From assembly GCA_949738465.1 (NCBI GenBank), contig CATJBQ010000126.1:1-62709 (forward strand): a stretch of DNA of 62,709 bases. The letters run 5' to 3'. A program made the translations under genes and the position numbers. The notes beneath the pieces were generated by a model that ran no database searches, had not been told where the DNA came from, and saw nothing but the letters and a program-made list of their open reading frames with translations. Numbering within the stretch: the first letter of the stretch is position 1; the number at the start of each line of letters is the position of its first letter. Positions 52,856-61,329 of the stretch are shown piece after piece. The DNA comes from an uncultured Lachnospiraceae bacterium (GTDB taxonomy: Bacteria > Bacillota > Clostridia > Lachnospirales > Lachnospiraceae).

Positions 52856-55177
52856 TTAAAATCCGTTCATCGGATCAAAATCAAACTGCACGGTAATATT
52901 CTCAAATTCCCGGTGCTTTTGTATAAATAATTCCAGCGCGTCCTTCAGACGGATCAACACGGAATAATCTTCGTGTTTAAAATATAACACTTTTTTGTAA
53001 ATGTCTTTTACTTTTGCCACCGCGGCGTCTGTGGGACCCAGAAGGCAAAGCTTTGGAAGCTTCCCGCCCTCTAAGGCATTCTTCACCTTCTGCCCAAGGA
53101 GATCCGCCGACAGCTCCGCCATCATCTGATCCGGGGAGGCCACCAGCATCTGCAGCATGTGCTGCGCCGGAGGATACCCCATCATCTGGCGGTAGGCAAG
53201 CTCCTGCTCATAAAAGGCCACGTAATCCGCCTCCGCCGCCAGCCGGATGCTGTACTCCTTGGGCCGGTAGGTCTGGATCACCACATGGCCGGGAAGCTCT
53301 CCCCGGCCGGCGCGGCCCGCCGCCTGGGTCAAAAGCTGGAAGGTCCGCTCCGGCCCGTGGAAATCGCTGCTGTTAAGGGACAGGTCCGCCGCTAAAATCC
53401 CCACAAGAGTCACATTGGGAAAATCATGGCCCTTGACGATCATCTGGGTTCCGATGAGGATATCTGCCTCACCGCCGGCAAATGATGACAGGATCTTCTC
53501 ATAGCCGTCCTTGCTGCGGGTGGTATCAAAGTCCATCCGCAGCACCCGCGCCATGGGAAAACGTTCCTTCACCACTTGCTCGATCTTCTGGGTTCCCGCT
53601 TTAAAGCCCCCCACATATTCGGAGCCGCACTCCGGGCAGGTCTTAACCATGGGCTGCCGGTAGCCGCAGTAATGGCAGACGAGCTGTCCGTTGTTGTGCT
53701 GGTTTAAGGACACGTCGCAGTGGGGGCATTTGAACACATGACCGCAGGAGCGGCAGGATACAAAGCCCGAAACGCCCCGGCGGTTTAAAAACAGCATGGT
53801 CTGCCGGCCTGCCGCAAGGCTTTCCTCCATCCGCTCCTGCAGCCGCAGGCTTAAGATGGAACGGTTCCCCTGCTTTAATTCCTCCCGCAGATCGATGATC
53901 TCACTTTTTGGCATGGGACGCTTTTCCACCCGCTCCGTCATCTCAAAGAGACGGTACGTTCCCTGTCTGGCCTGGTAATAGCTCTCCAAGGAGGGGGTGG
54001 CCGATCCTAAGACCACCGCCGCCCCACACATCCCGGCCCGCCGGATGGCGGTCTCCCGGGCATGATACCGGGGCGTGGTCTCGCTCTTGTAGGAATTCTC
54101 ATGCTCCTCATCGATAATAATATATCCCAGATTTGAAAACGGTGTGAACAGGGCCGACCGCGGCCCGATCATCACGTCCAGCTCTCCGTTTCTGGCCCGC
54201 AGAAACTGGTCGTACCGTTCCCCCGCCGACATCCGCGAATTGAGGATCGATACACGGCTGCCAAAGCGCTCATAGAACCGCATCACGGTCTGATAGGTCA
54301 GGGCAATCTCCGGAATCAGCACGATAGCCTGCCTGCCGCAGCGCACGGCTTCCGCAATCAGCTCTATGTACACCACCGTCTTGCCGCTGCCGGTAACGCC
54401 CCGGATCAGGCAGGGCCTGGGATTCTCACTCTCAGCTTCGGCGCCGATCTCCTCTACGATCTGCCGCTGCATGGAATTCAGCCGGATGTGCCTGCTGCCG
54501 GACCTGGGCGGATAGGGCGTCTGCCCTTCCCCGTGCTTCGTATCAGTCAGCTTCTGCGGATGTTCCCCGCTCTGCGTATCGGTCAGATAACGGATGGGAT
54601 CGCGCCACACCTTCGTGCTCTCCACCTTCAGGAAGCCCTTTTCCTCCAGGCTGCGGATCACCGACGCCGTAGCCTTTAAAGGCCCCGTTGCCGTCTCGTA
54701 AGGAATTACATTGTGTTTGATCAGGCTCTGCAGCAGCCGGGCCTGGGCTGTCCGTCTCCTGCGGACACATTTTGCCAGCTCCGCCTTGGCAATGTCTGCG
54801 GGCAGCAGAAGACGCAGCGTGCGCTTCTGTTTCTGTGCCGTCTTCTGCCGGATGGGCAGCACGGTTTTCAACGCCTGGTTCATGGTCCCCCCATAATGCT
54901 CGCGGATCCAGGCCGCTAAGGCAATCAACTGGGTCTCCACGGCCACCCCGGCGCTGTCAAGGCCGCAAATGTCCTTGATCTTTTCCGGATCAAGCTCCGC
55001 CTCGTCCGTCAGTCCGATCACATACCCCCGTATGGTCCGGTTCCCGTTCCCAAAGGGTACCTGCACCGGCATCCCCACCGTAAGGCTGTCCCTAAGCTTC
55101 TGGGGAATCCGGTACTGGAAGGGCCGATCTAATTTTTCCAGGCTGATATCAATAATTATATTGGCATATTCTGCCAT
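52856..55177 (-). CDS. priA: Primosomal protein N' (replication restart helicase)
   Basis: A 773-residue helicase. The start MAEYANIIIDISLEKLDRPF is set by AAGGGGTGA. An N-terminal DNA-binding domain precedes the helicase: 'RGVTGSGKTVVYIEL' (Walker A, about residue 260), DEEH (about 356), and eight Cys for two zinc sites ('CRSCGHVFKCPHC' and 'CHYCGYRQ...CPECG', about 475-515). 'TQAAGRAGRGELPGHV' is motif VI. It loads the replisome at stalled forks. It is the first gene of the housekeeping cluster and has its own promoter. Confidence 0.96.
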   Translation of the reverse strand: MAEYANIIIDISLEKLDRPFQYRIPQKLRDSLTVGMPVQVPFGNGNRTIRGYVIGLTDEAELDPEKIKDICGLDSAGVAVETQLIALAAWIREHYGGTMNQALKTVLPIRQKTAQKQKRTLRLLLPADIAKAELAKCVRRRRTAQARLLQSLIKHNVIPYETATGPLKATASVIRSLEEKGFLKVESTKVWRDPIRYLTDTQSGEHPQKLTDTKHGEGQTPYPPRSGSRHIRLNSMQRQIVEEIGAEAESENPRPCLIRGVTGSGKTVVYIELIAEAVRCGRQAIVLIPEIALTYQTVMRFYERFGSRVSILNSRMSAGERYDQFLRARNGELDVMIGPRSALFTPFSNLGYIIIDEEHENSYKSETTPRYHARETAIRRAGMCGAAVVLGSATPSLESYYQARQGTYRLFEMTERVEKRPMPKSEIIDLREELKQGNRSILSLRLQERMEESLAAGRQTMLFLNRRGVSGFVSCRSCGHVFKCPHCDVSLNQHNNGQLVCHYCGYRQPMVKTCPECGSEYVGGFKAGTQKIEQVVKERFPMARVLRMDFDTTRSKDGYEKILSSFAGGEADILIGTQMIVKGHDFPNVTLVGILAADLSLNSSDFHGPERTFQLLTQAAGRAGRGELPGHVVIQTYRPKEYSIRLAAEADYVAFYEQELAYRQMMGYPPAQHMLQMLVASPDQMMAELSADLLGQKVKNALEGGKLPKLCLLGPTDAAVAKVKDIYKKVLYFKHEDYSVLIRLKDALELFIQKHREFENITVQFDFDPMNGF

Positions 55178-55204
55178 CTGCTCACCCCTTGTATGTTCTG
55201 CTGA

Positions 55205-55230
55205 TTCCCCGGAAATTTCCTTCCGGGGAA
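55205..55230 (-). promoter_or_regulatory. Perfect hairpin in the priA leader
   Basis: TTCCCCGGAA and TTCCGGGGAA form a 10-bp perfect stem with a 6-base loop, about 28 bases before the priA start. No U-tract follows on the minus strand, so a leader-stabilising or operator role is more likely than termination. Confidence 0.55.
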
Positions 55231-55243
55231 AACAATACATTTT

Positions 55244-55272
55244 ATTATATGCCATTTGAGGGATTTTTACAA
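55244..55272 (-). promoter_or_regulatory. Predicted promoter of the priA-def-fmt cluster
   Basis: On the minus strand TTGTAA (55272-55267), 17 bases, TATAAT (55249-55244). The -35 box overlaps the stop codon of the upstream ecfT gene. Confidence 0.65.
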
Positions 55273-56154
55273 GTGCCGACTTTGCGTTGAAAGGAAGAAC
55301 CGCCATTCTCCTGCAAGCTGCAGAAAGAACGGCATCAGGCAGGCGGCTCCATATGCCGCGTAAAAGACGATACTAAGCGGCGTTATGGGATTGATGATGA
55401 TCTCCGGATCGTACAGGGTCCGGGTCTGGTCCAGGAGGACGCCCATCACCACGACTGTGAAAGCAAAAGAAAGTCCCAGAACAAAGCTCCGGTCCCGGTA
55501 GTCGAAGCGGTAGATGGAAAAGGCCCTGCGTTTTTTCAGGCCATAGCCCCGGCTTTTCATGGAATCCGCGGTGCGGATCAGATTTTCCATGGTCCAGGTG
55601 ATGATAATGGAGGCGATCCGGAAAAAATTCCGGCACCGCCGGAGGATGCTGCCAGAATCAAGCCCCCGTCCGATGCATTTCTGAGCCGTATGTACCTTGG
55701 CGGCATAGGTTTTGATCCGGGGAACCAGGCGGAGCAGGATCGCCAGATACAAGGACAGCCGGGGGGCAATCCGGCCAAAGAGGTACACAATCTTATCGCT
55801 GCTAACTACCGCGTGAATACAGGAAAACCACATGCACACAGAAGCCGCCTTTATGGCCCGCACCGCGCCGTAGGCGATGGATTCCGCCGTAATCTGGTTT
55901 CCAATAAAATTGCTCCCCAAAGGAGTAATGCCAAAATGATTGTAGGCAGCATAATACAAGGTGTAGGCCGCCATCAGCGGGAGCAGCAGCAGATGAAACA
56001 CCAGTGCCCGCCTCCCCTTAAGCCCGATGGAATACACAAAGGGGCACAGATAGGACAAAAGCAGGAATACCGGATGGTCAAAAAGCACCGCGGCCGCCAG
56101 TACCGCCACAAAAAACAGAAGATTGATGGCCGGATGGTAAGAATCAAACCGCAT
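55267..56154 (-). CDS. ECF transporter transmembrane component T (second copy)
   Basis: A 295-residue membrane protein of the CbiQ/EcfT family. It starts MRFDSYHPAINLLFFVAV with several membrane segments, then 'VYLFGRIAPRLSLYLAILLRLVPRIKTYAAKV', and the coupling-helix motif 'ADSMKSRGYG' that grips the ATPase. It differs clearly from the other T protein at 58613-59500 but shares the same N-terminal and coupling blocks. It is the last gene of the riboswitch-controlled operon. Confidence 0.9.
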   Translation of the reverse strand: MRFDSYHPAINLLFFVAVLAAAVLFDHPVFLLLSYLCPFVYSIGLKGRRALVFHLLLLPLMAAYTLYYAAYNHFGITPLGSNFIGNQITAESIAYGAVRAIKAASVCMWFSCIHAVVSSDKIVYLFGRIAPRLSLYLAILLRLVPRIKTYAAKVHTAQKCIGRGLDSGSILRRCRNFFRIASIIITWTMENLIRTADSMKSRGYGLKKRRAFSIYRFDYRDRSFVLGLSFAFTVVVMGVLLDQTRTLYDPEIIINPITPLSIVFYAAYGAACLMPFFLQLAGEWRFFLSTQSRHL

Positions 56155-56157
56155 AGC

Positions 56158-56877
56158 CTATCCCTCCATAACACCGTACTTGGTTTTTACACGGTCCAGC
56201 TTCTCGAACATAGGCCCCGACGCTGCCAGGAGCATCAATACCGTTGCCAGCGCCTGGATGGCATCCACCGGCAGGCCCGCCAGGTAAATCGCTGCGGCAC
56301 TTTCCATTGTAATGTGGGAAACCACGGTAAACAGCGTAGAGCTGTTTAGGATCGTCCCCACCACCAGGAGCACTTCCAGGCCGCCGAAAATGCAAAGGGG
56401 GATCCGTTTCCTGGCCACAGGCCCCAGCCGCCCGAAAAGCCCCGCCAGGAAGCCTGCCATGCCAAAGGCAAACATCTGCCAGGGCGTCCAGGGGCCCTGG
56501 CCCCAAAAAAACTGGGACACAAAGGCGGACATGGCGCCCACCAGGAAGCCTGCTTCTGCGCCAAAGGCCACCCCCGCAATGATGATGATCGCCGCCATGG
56601 GCTTAAAATGGGGCGCCCAGATAAAAACCAGCCGGGACGCCACCGCGATGGCACACATCACCGCCAGCACCACCAGATCCCTGGCCTGGGGCCTGCGTTT
56701 CTCAAATGCCAGGAAGAACGGGAGCATCGTGTAAAGGATGATCAGGAGGCTTGTGATATAATACTGCCTGCCAGACAGCTTTGTTCCCAGATACAGAGTG
56801 GCCGGAATCAGAAGGACAATCACCAGAATTGCCACTATTATGCCCCTTCCCAGCTTTTTTTTCGCAGTTGTTTCCAT
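56158..56877 (-). CDS. ECF transporter S component, probably cobalamin (CbrT-like)
   Basis: A 239-residue membrane protein with six to seven segments. The block 'FGAEAGFLVGAMSAFVSQFFWGQGPWTPWQMFAFGMAGFLAGLFG' matches the substrate-binding S components of the CbrT-like group. The N-terminal segment plus 'VMCAIAVASRLVFIWAPHFKPMAAI' is typical as well. Cobalamin as substrate is supported by the riboswitch and the DUF4430 protein in the same operon; the sequence alone would not fix it. Confidence 0.85.
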   Translation of the reverse strand: METTAKKKLGRGIIVAILVIVLLIPATLYLGTKLSGRQYYITSLLIILYTMLPFFLAFEKRRPQARDLVVLAVMCAIAVASRLVFIWAPHFKPMAAIIIIAGVAFGAEAGFLVGAMSAFVSQFFWGQGPWTPWQMFAFGMAGFLAGLFGRLGPVARKRIPLCIFGGLEVLLVVGTILNSSTLFTVVSHITMESAAAIYLAGLPVDAIQALATVLMLLAASGPMFEKLDRVKTKYGVMEG

Positions 56878-56879
56878 AA

Positions 56880-58640
56880 CTAAATATCTCCTTTATTCTG
56901 TCCGTGCAGTGCGGACATTTTTTCATCATTGGCATCCTGTCTCCGCAGGGCAATCGCATCCTCATCGGCGCTATTCTGTCTGCACAGGGCGATCACGTCC
57001 TCATTGGTGACGGCATCGGGAAACAGGTGGCGGCTCATGCGGTTCGCCGCCGTCGTATAAAAGCTGTTCTGGGAGAAAAACCGCCGCGGGGTATTGGTGG
57101 TAATCACGCCGCCGTCAAAAAACATGGAAACCGCGTCCGCATAGCGGGCACAAAATTCCACATCATGGGATACCATCAGGATGGTCACGCCCCGCCGGTT
57201 CAGCCGTTTCAAAATGCGGGCCAGCTTTTCCTTGAAAAAGCTGTCAATCCCCTTGGTGGGCTCGTCCAAAAGGAGGATCCCTGGATCGCACAGCAGCACC
57301 TTGGCCAGCGCCGCCCGTTGCTGTTCCCCGCCGGAAAGGTCGTAAGGGTGGGCATCCAGAAGCTCCGTCACTGCGCATTCCTCCGCCAGGCGCGCAATTT
57401 TTTCTTCCCGCTCCTCCTTCTTTAAGCCCCGGCCGGAAAGCATCTCCTCCAGATCCGCGCGCACCGTCTTTTTCACAAACAGACTCTGGGGATCCTGCGG
57501 CAGCATAGCCAGGCAGTTTTCAAACAGCTCCCCGGCCTTATATTTCTCAATCCGCTTCCCCTCCAGGAAAACCTTCCCCCGGTAGGGCTTACAGACCCCG
57601 CAGACAGACTTCAGCATGGTGGACTTGCCGGTGCCGTTGCCGCCCACGATCCCGTGAAGGCTTGCTGCTTCTACCTTGAGGCTGACGCCTTTGAGCACAT
57701 CCGGCAGCTCCTTCTCGTAACGGAACCAGACTTCCTTAAGCTCCAGAGCCGGCTTTGAGGGTTCCCGGTACGCTTCCTCCTCCGGAAGGCTCACGGTCGT
57801 AAGGGGCCGATCCGCCATCTCCCTGCTCAGCCAGTTCCTTCCCTCCCGCACCGTCAGCGGGCACTCCAGAAAGCTGCCTGTCCCATAATAAATCTGTACC
57901 GGCGAGGGCAGGGATACCAGCATATCGCTCTTTAACTCCCGAAGCCGCTCCCCGATGGCGCGGGGCGGCTCGACCGCAATGATACGCCCGCCTTCTACCA
58001 CCACCACCCGGTCCGCCGCGGGAAATACCTCCTCCAGCCGGTGCTCCGATAAAATGACCGTAGTACCCAGCTCCAGGTTGATCTTGCGCACGGTATTAAG
58101 AAAATCAGCGGCAGCGATGGGATCCAACTGGCTGGTGGGCTCGTCTAAAATCAGCACCGTAGGCTGCATGGCCATAATGGAGGCCAGATTCAGAAGCTGC
58201 TTCTGACCGCCGGAAAGCTCCGTCACATTTTTGTGGAACCAGGTCTGTATTCCAAAATAGCTGGCCATCTCCGCCACACGCAGCCGCATGGTACGCTGGT
58301 CTGTCCCCAGACTCTCCAGGCCGAACGCCAGTTCGTGCCATACCTTGTCCGTGACGATCTGATTATCGGGATTCTGCATCACATATCCGATCTTGGCGCT
58401 CTGCTCCCGCTGGCTTACTTCTCCTAAGGGACGCCCCTCAAACAGGACCTCCCCCGTCCGGCAGCCATGAGGCGTAAGCACTGTTTTTAAGTGCCGCATC
58501 AATGTGGTCTTCCCGCTGCCGCTCTTGCCGCAGACGGTAATATATTCCCCCTGCCGGATGGCCAGGGACACTCCCTCCAAAGCGTTTTTCCCCGCCTCCG
58601 GATAGGAAAAGGTTAAATCCTTGATCTCAAAATGCGCCAT
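56880..58640 (-). CDS. Fused double ABC ATPase of the ECF transporter (EcfA-EcfA')
   Basis: A 586-residue protein starting MAHFEIKDLTFSYPEAGKN; GGGAGG lies 7 bases upstream. Two ATPase domains are joined: the first has GKSGSGKTT and 'LSGGQKQLLNLASIMAMQPTVLILDEPTSQLDP', the second GGNGTGKST (about residue 338) and 'LSGGEQQRAALAKVLLCDPGILLLDEPTKGID'. Each has the usual Q-loop and H-loop regions (ILSEHRLEEV, MVSHDVEF). The last 45 residues are an unusual tail of three short repeats (DEDAIALRRQDAND). It overlaps the T gene in front of it by 28 bases, a sign of tight coupling. Confidence 0.93.
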   Translation of the reverse strand: MAHFEIKDLTFSYPEAGKNALEGVSLAIRQGEYITVCGKSGSGKTTLMRHLKTVLTPHGCRTGEVLFEGRPLGEVSQREQSAKIGYVMQNPDNQIVTDKVWHELAFGLESLGTDQRTMRLRVAEMASYFGIQTWFHKNVTELSGGQKQLLNLASIMAMQPTVLILDEPTSQLDPIAAADFLNTVRKINLELGTTVILSEHRLEEVFPAADRVVVVEGGRIIAVEPPRAIGERLRELKSDMLVSLPSPVQIYYGTGSFLECPLTVREGRNWLSREMADRPLTTVSLPEEEAYREPSKPALELKEVWFRYEKELPDVLKGVSLKVEAASLHGIVGGNGTGKSTMLKSVCGVCKPYRGKVFLEGKRIEKYKAGELFENCLAMLPQDPQSLFVKKTVRADLEEMLSGRGLKKEEREEKIARLAEECAVTELLDAHPYDLSGGEQQRAALAKVLLCDPGILLLDEPTKGIDSFFKEKLARILKRLNRRGVTILMVSHDVEFCARYADAVSMFFDGGVITTNTPRRFFSQNSFYTTAANRMSRHLFPDAVTNEDVIALCRQNSADEDAIALRRQDANDEKMSALHGQNKGDI

Positions 58641-59500
58641 GTAACATCCTCCCATATATGCAAAAACGACGGCAGGAACAGGAAGACACCATAGCCCGCC
58701 AGGCCGGCCACCGTAATCCAGTCAAGTTTTGGCATAATAACTGCCGGTGTGTAAGTAATGGCTGCTCTTCCCAGAAAGACAGCCCCAAGCACAAAAAACA
58801 GCCCCAGCACCATCACTGCAGCCACGATCCGGTCCATCTTACGGAACCGGTAGATGGAAAACCGGCTCCGCATCCCGCTGCCGTAGCCCCGGCTTTTCAT
58901 GGAATCTGCCGTCTCCACCGCCCCCTCTAAAGCCCAGGAGGTCAGTACCGATAAAACCTCCACGCCCCGTTCCAGCCTCTGGCGGCTGCTCCCGCAATCC
59001 GGCGCACGCCCCACACATTTTCTTGCCGTGGCAATCACCGCCGCCTTTTTCTTAAAATTGGGCACCAGACGCAGCACCATGGAAAAAAGCAGGGAAAGGG
59101 CCGGCGCACGCCTGCCAAACAAGTACAGGAACTTATCGCCGGTCATAATCTTGTTGTAGCAGGCAAACCACAGCATGATGGTGAAAAACACGCCCCCAGT
59201 GGCAATTCCATACAGCAGGGCCTCTAAGGTAAAAGGTCTCCCCTTCCAATACGAAAACAGCACCGTCCCGCCCCTGGTATTGAAAAGCGGGTTCAGCAAC
59301 GACAAAAGCAGCGCCATCAGCACCATGGACCTGAGAAACTTAAGCCCGCCCTTTCCCGACAGCAGCAGATAATAAAGCACAGACGACGTCATGGAGACTG
59401 CCAGAAAAAGCGGGTGCGCCAAAAACATCCCCAACACAATCGCCCCGATAAAAAACAGGAAATTGACGGCGGGATGATACCCCGAAAACACGTCGTCCAT
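58613..59500 (-). CDS. ECF transporter transmembrane component T (first copy)
   Basis: A 295-residue EcfT/CbiQ-family protein. Family blocks: 'DVFSGYHPAVNFLFFIGAI', 'LYLFGRRAPALSLLFSMVLRLVPNFKKKAAV' and 'ETADSMKSRGYGSGMRSRFSIYRF' (coupling helix). It precedes the fused ATPase gene and overlaps it. With the second T at 55267-56154 the operon has two different T proteins, while most ECF sets have one. Confidence 0.9.
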   Translation of the reverse strand: MDDVFSGYHPAVNFLFFIGAIVLGMFLAHPLFLAVSMTSSVLYYLLLSGKGGLKFLRSMVLMALLLSLLNPLFNTRGGTVLFSYWKGRPFTLEALLYGIATGGVFFTIMLWFACYNKIMTGDKFLYLFGRRAPALSLLFSMVLRLVPNFKKKAAVIATARKCVGRAPDCGSSRQRLERGVEVLSVLTSWALEGAVETADSMKSRGYGSGMRSRFSIYRFRKMDRIVAAVMVLGLFFVLGAVFLGRAAITYTPAVIMPKLDWITVAGLAGYGVFLFLPSFLHIWEDVTWRILRSRI

Positions 59501-59545
59501 AACAGTCTCCTTTCAAAATCAAATACGGCTTTGGGCTGCTTCCGG

Positions 59546-61078
59546 TTAGTAAACGCCGCCCACATCCTCGCCAAGGCCGTCGCAGGTATAGCACCAGACA
59601 ATCGCGTCCCCATCCGACAGGGTATAGGAGGAGCAGCCATAATTGGGAAACCATCCGTTGACCTTATACACCCAGCCGCTCTGTCCTCCGCAGTCGAATT
59701 CATACAGATTGTTGATCCCTTCCACGTAGTAGCTGTTGTACATCGGTGTCCAGGAATATTCCAACTGGATCCCCGCGTCGCCGCAGGCCCGTTTTAATAC
59801 GTCAAATACCGTCTCGCCATCGGAAAAGGACACGGTAGAGGTTGACAGGATCACGCCGTTTGAAGGCACGTAGCCGTCCTTCCCCGCTGTCAGGTTCCCC
59901 ATATGATTGAGGATTGTATCGCAGACAATGGCAATGGTGCAGCTTCCGCCTGTGGGCTCCGGTTCACTGGGCTGGCTGCTGCCGGATCCTTCCGGGCCTG
60001 CGTCGGAGCCGCTTCCGCCTGTCCCTGTACCTGCTCCGGAACTGCCCTCGTTTCCTCCCGTTCCTGCATCGGAGCCGCTTCCGGTTCCTCCTGCGCCTGC
60101 GTCGGAGCTTCCTGTGCTGCCTCCCTGGGCGCCGGCGCTTCCGCTGGACGTACCTCCACTGCCTCCCGGGGCGCCGGCGCCTCCATCAGGCGTATCCCCG
60201 CTGCCTCCCGGGACGCCGGCGCTTCCGCCGGACGTATCCCCGCTGCCCTCAGCCGGAACGCCCTCCTTCACGCCGTCAGCTCCGTCCCCGCCCGAAGCGC
60301 TGTCCTGATCTTCCTTCCGTCCGTCCCTGGCCAGGCTTCCCGCGTCGGCAACTGCCTGCTGGCGCTGGGCGGTCAGATCCTCCATCTCCCTGGCCGTAAA
60401 GCAGAGGGTATGCCCCTTCGTCAGCGCCGCGCAGGCCAGTTCAAAGCTGTTGAGAGACTGCAGGGACAGGTCTGTGATCTGGATCTCATTCCTTGCTCCC
60501 TCTCCAGAACTGGTGTTTGGTATAATATTCACTGCCTGTCCGGCCTCCGCCTTCTGCCCATCCACCAGCACCATATGTTCAAAAATGTGCATCCCGGCAC
60601 TGCCATAAGGCGCGCTGGCTGAAAAGACGGCTTCCTCCGCCGTGATCTCTGTCTCCAGCAGCGTCAGGGAAAAGGGCTCTGTGACAACCCCAAAAATCCC
60701 TCCCGTTTCCAGCGCCAGACAGACTTGTCCTTCCTCCGTTACCTGCAAAGCCGCCTGGCTTCTCTCATCCAGATACAGGGTATTCCCGCCGGACACCAGA
60801 GTAACCTCGCTTCCCCGCCGCGTCTCAATGCGGTCCCCGTCCCGCAGGGACGCATCCTTCTCCAATGGAAAGGAGACACCGCCGCGTACCAGGTCCACAT
60901 TGCCTTTTTTGCTCTGGACAAGGATCTCCACGACGCTCTGGGAGCCGTCTGCCCCTGTGACCACAGTCCCTCCGCCAAACCATCCCCGCAGATGCCCGGC
61001 GGTCATCATACCGGCTGCAAGAATCACCAGGATTGCAGCCGCCATGATCAGATTATACAGGTTCTTCTTTTTTTCCAC
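59546..61078 (-). CDS. Membrane-anchored FecR-like/DUF4430 protein, probable cobalamin-capture protein
   Basis: A 510-residue surface protein from a GTG at 61078, set by AGGGGGAAC. An N-terminal membrane segment (about residue 8-30) is followed by a FecR-like beta region ('VEILVQSKKGNVDLVRGGVSFPL...LRDGDRIETRRGSEVTLVSGG'). A low-complexity Gly/Ser/Ala/Asp linker (about 290-400, repeat unit GGSGDT-GGAGAPGGS) leads to a C-terminal DUF4430 domain ('VFDVLKRACGDAGIQLEYSW...CGGQSGWVYKVNGWFPN...SDGDAIVWCYTCDGLG'). DUF4430 resembles the C-terminal domain of intrinsic factor/transcobalamin. First gene after the riboswitch. Confidence 0.85.
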   Translation of the reverse strand: MEKKKNLYNLIMAAAILVILAAGMMTAGHLRGWFGGGTVVTGADGSQSVVEILVQSKKGNVDLVRGGVSFPLEKDASLRDGDRIETRRGSEVTLVSGGNTLYLDERSQAALQVTEEGQVCLALETGGIFGVVTEPFSLTLLETEITAEEAVFSASAPYGSAGMHIFEHMVLVDGQKAEAGQAVNIIPNTSSGEGARNEIQITDLSLQSLNSFELACAALTKGHTLCFTAREMEDLTAQRQQAVADAGSLARDGRKEDQDSASGGDGADGVKEGVPAEGSGDTSGGSAGVPGGSGDTPDGGAGAPGGSGGTSSGSAGAQGGSTGSSDAGAGGTGSGSDAGTGGNEGSSGAGTGTGGSGSDAGPEGSGSSQPSEPEPTGGSCTIAIVCDTILNHMGNLTAGKDGYVPSNGVILSTSTVSFSDGETVFDVLKRACGDAGIQLEYSWTPMYNSYYVEGINNLYEFDCGGQSGWVYKVNGWFPNYGCSSYTLSDGDAIVWCYTCDGLGEDVGGVY

Positions 61079-61126
61079 AATATAGTTCCCCCTGCTTCTC
61101 TTTCTATACGGCCCAATCGATATCAT

Positions 61127-61154
61127 AAAAAAACATGCCCGGCTTTCGGACATG
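61127..61154 (-). terminator. Terminator hairpin of the riboswitch expression platform
   Basis: On the minus strand CATGTCCG, AAAG loop region, CGGGCATG, then seven T. It lies between the cobalamin aptamer and the DUF4430 gene, so ligand binding would favour transcription stop. One stem position is a G-U pair. Confidence 0.85.
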
Positions 61155-61191
61155 ATCTGCATTCACACTGCTTTTGTTCATCACGACACAC

Positions 61192-61329
61192 CTTAAGGCC
61201 GAAGGTATTGTACTTGAAATGAACAGCCGTATCCGGCTTACGTGTGCCACGGCACACCATACGGTAGCGGTCCTGCGCGGGATTCCCACCCGACTTCCTG
61301 CACCGGGGCTGTCCGCCCCGGCACTTAAG
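61192..61329 (-). ncRNA. Cobalamin (B12) riboswitch aptamer
   Basis: Minus-strand transcript. P1 is CTTAAGTGCCG (61329-61319) with CGGCCTTAAG (61201-61192). Inside: GCAGGAAGTCGGGTGGGAATCCC, then GGACCGCTACCGT (matching the cobalamin-riboswitch CCCGCxACTGT block), a hairpin GTGTGCC-GTG-GCACAC, and AAGCCGGATACGGCTG (matching AAGCCxGGAGACCxGCC). The loop kissing pairs were not worked out. The 5' side of P1 contains the stop codon of the upstream membrane protein gene. Confidence 0.88.
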
